Shown: positions 5,716 to 5,725 of the stretch, piece after piece
Numbering within the stretch: position 1 is the first letter of the stretch
How the letters are laid out: every line of letters starts with the position of its first letter
Source of the DNA: Candidatus Dormiibacter sp.
GTDB lineage: Bacteria > Chloroflexota > Dormibacteria > UBA8260
Assembly: GCA_025450495.1 (NCBI GenBank)
Contig: JANWHI010000115.1
Location: 1-5,725, forward strand
DNA length: 5,725 bases
Direction: 5' to 3'
Notes under the pieces: generated by a model
What the model was told of the DNA's origin: nothing
Database searches by the model: none
Seen by the model: only the letters and a program-made list of their open reading frames with translations
Made by a program: the position numbers and the translations under genes

Positions 5716-5725
5716 CGAGGAAGAG

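Overview
The window is GC-rich throughout, with compact genes, GTG starts and AGGAG-type ribosome binding sites. The phosphatidylethanolamine-binding protein gene closely resembles Mycobacterium tuberculosis Rv2140c as I remember it. Together these suggest a chromosomal segment of an actinobacterium (Actinomycetota). Genus and family cannot be settled from the sequence. I see no mobile elements, CRISPR arrays, tRNA or rRNA.

Layout. The left edge holds the 5' part of a minus-strand HAD-family hydrolase (183 to 1). It diverges from a plus-strand pair: a YbhB/YbcL-type PEBP protein (283-810), then, 39 bases on, an uncharacterised actinobacterial protein with an Ala/Glu-rich helical tail (850-1659). 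A convergent minus-strand gene encodes a PuuD-like class I glutamine amidotransferase-fold hydrolase (2368 to 1691). It diverges from a small membrane protein of unknown function (2484-2837). After a 230-base leader comes the largest gene (3068-5404), a 778-residue fusion of a 12-13 segment membrane domain with a spermidine-synthase-like (Rossmann) domain. Seven bases after its stop begins what looks like a decayed GNAT acetyltransferase (5412-5715), split over two frames.

How the genes relate. Most look like independent housekeeping or accessory genes rather than one pathway. Two of them touch polyamine-related families, the PuuD-like hydrolase and the SpeE-like fusion. However, they are on opposite strands and the synthase-like domain lacks key catalytic residues, so a shared polyamine pathway is only a weak idea.

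The points most worth a second look all concern the fusion gene and its surroundings. Positive-inside reading of its loops puts the synthase-like domain outside the cytoplasm. Its catalytic motifs are altered. Its leader can form a hairpin that buries the ribosome binding site, and carries a 52-codon ORF in the same frame, ended by a single TAG. The downstream GNAT gene appears to have lost its middle.
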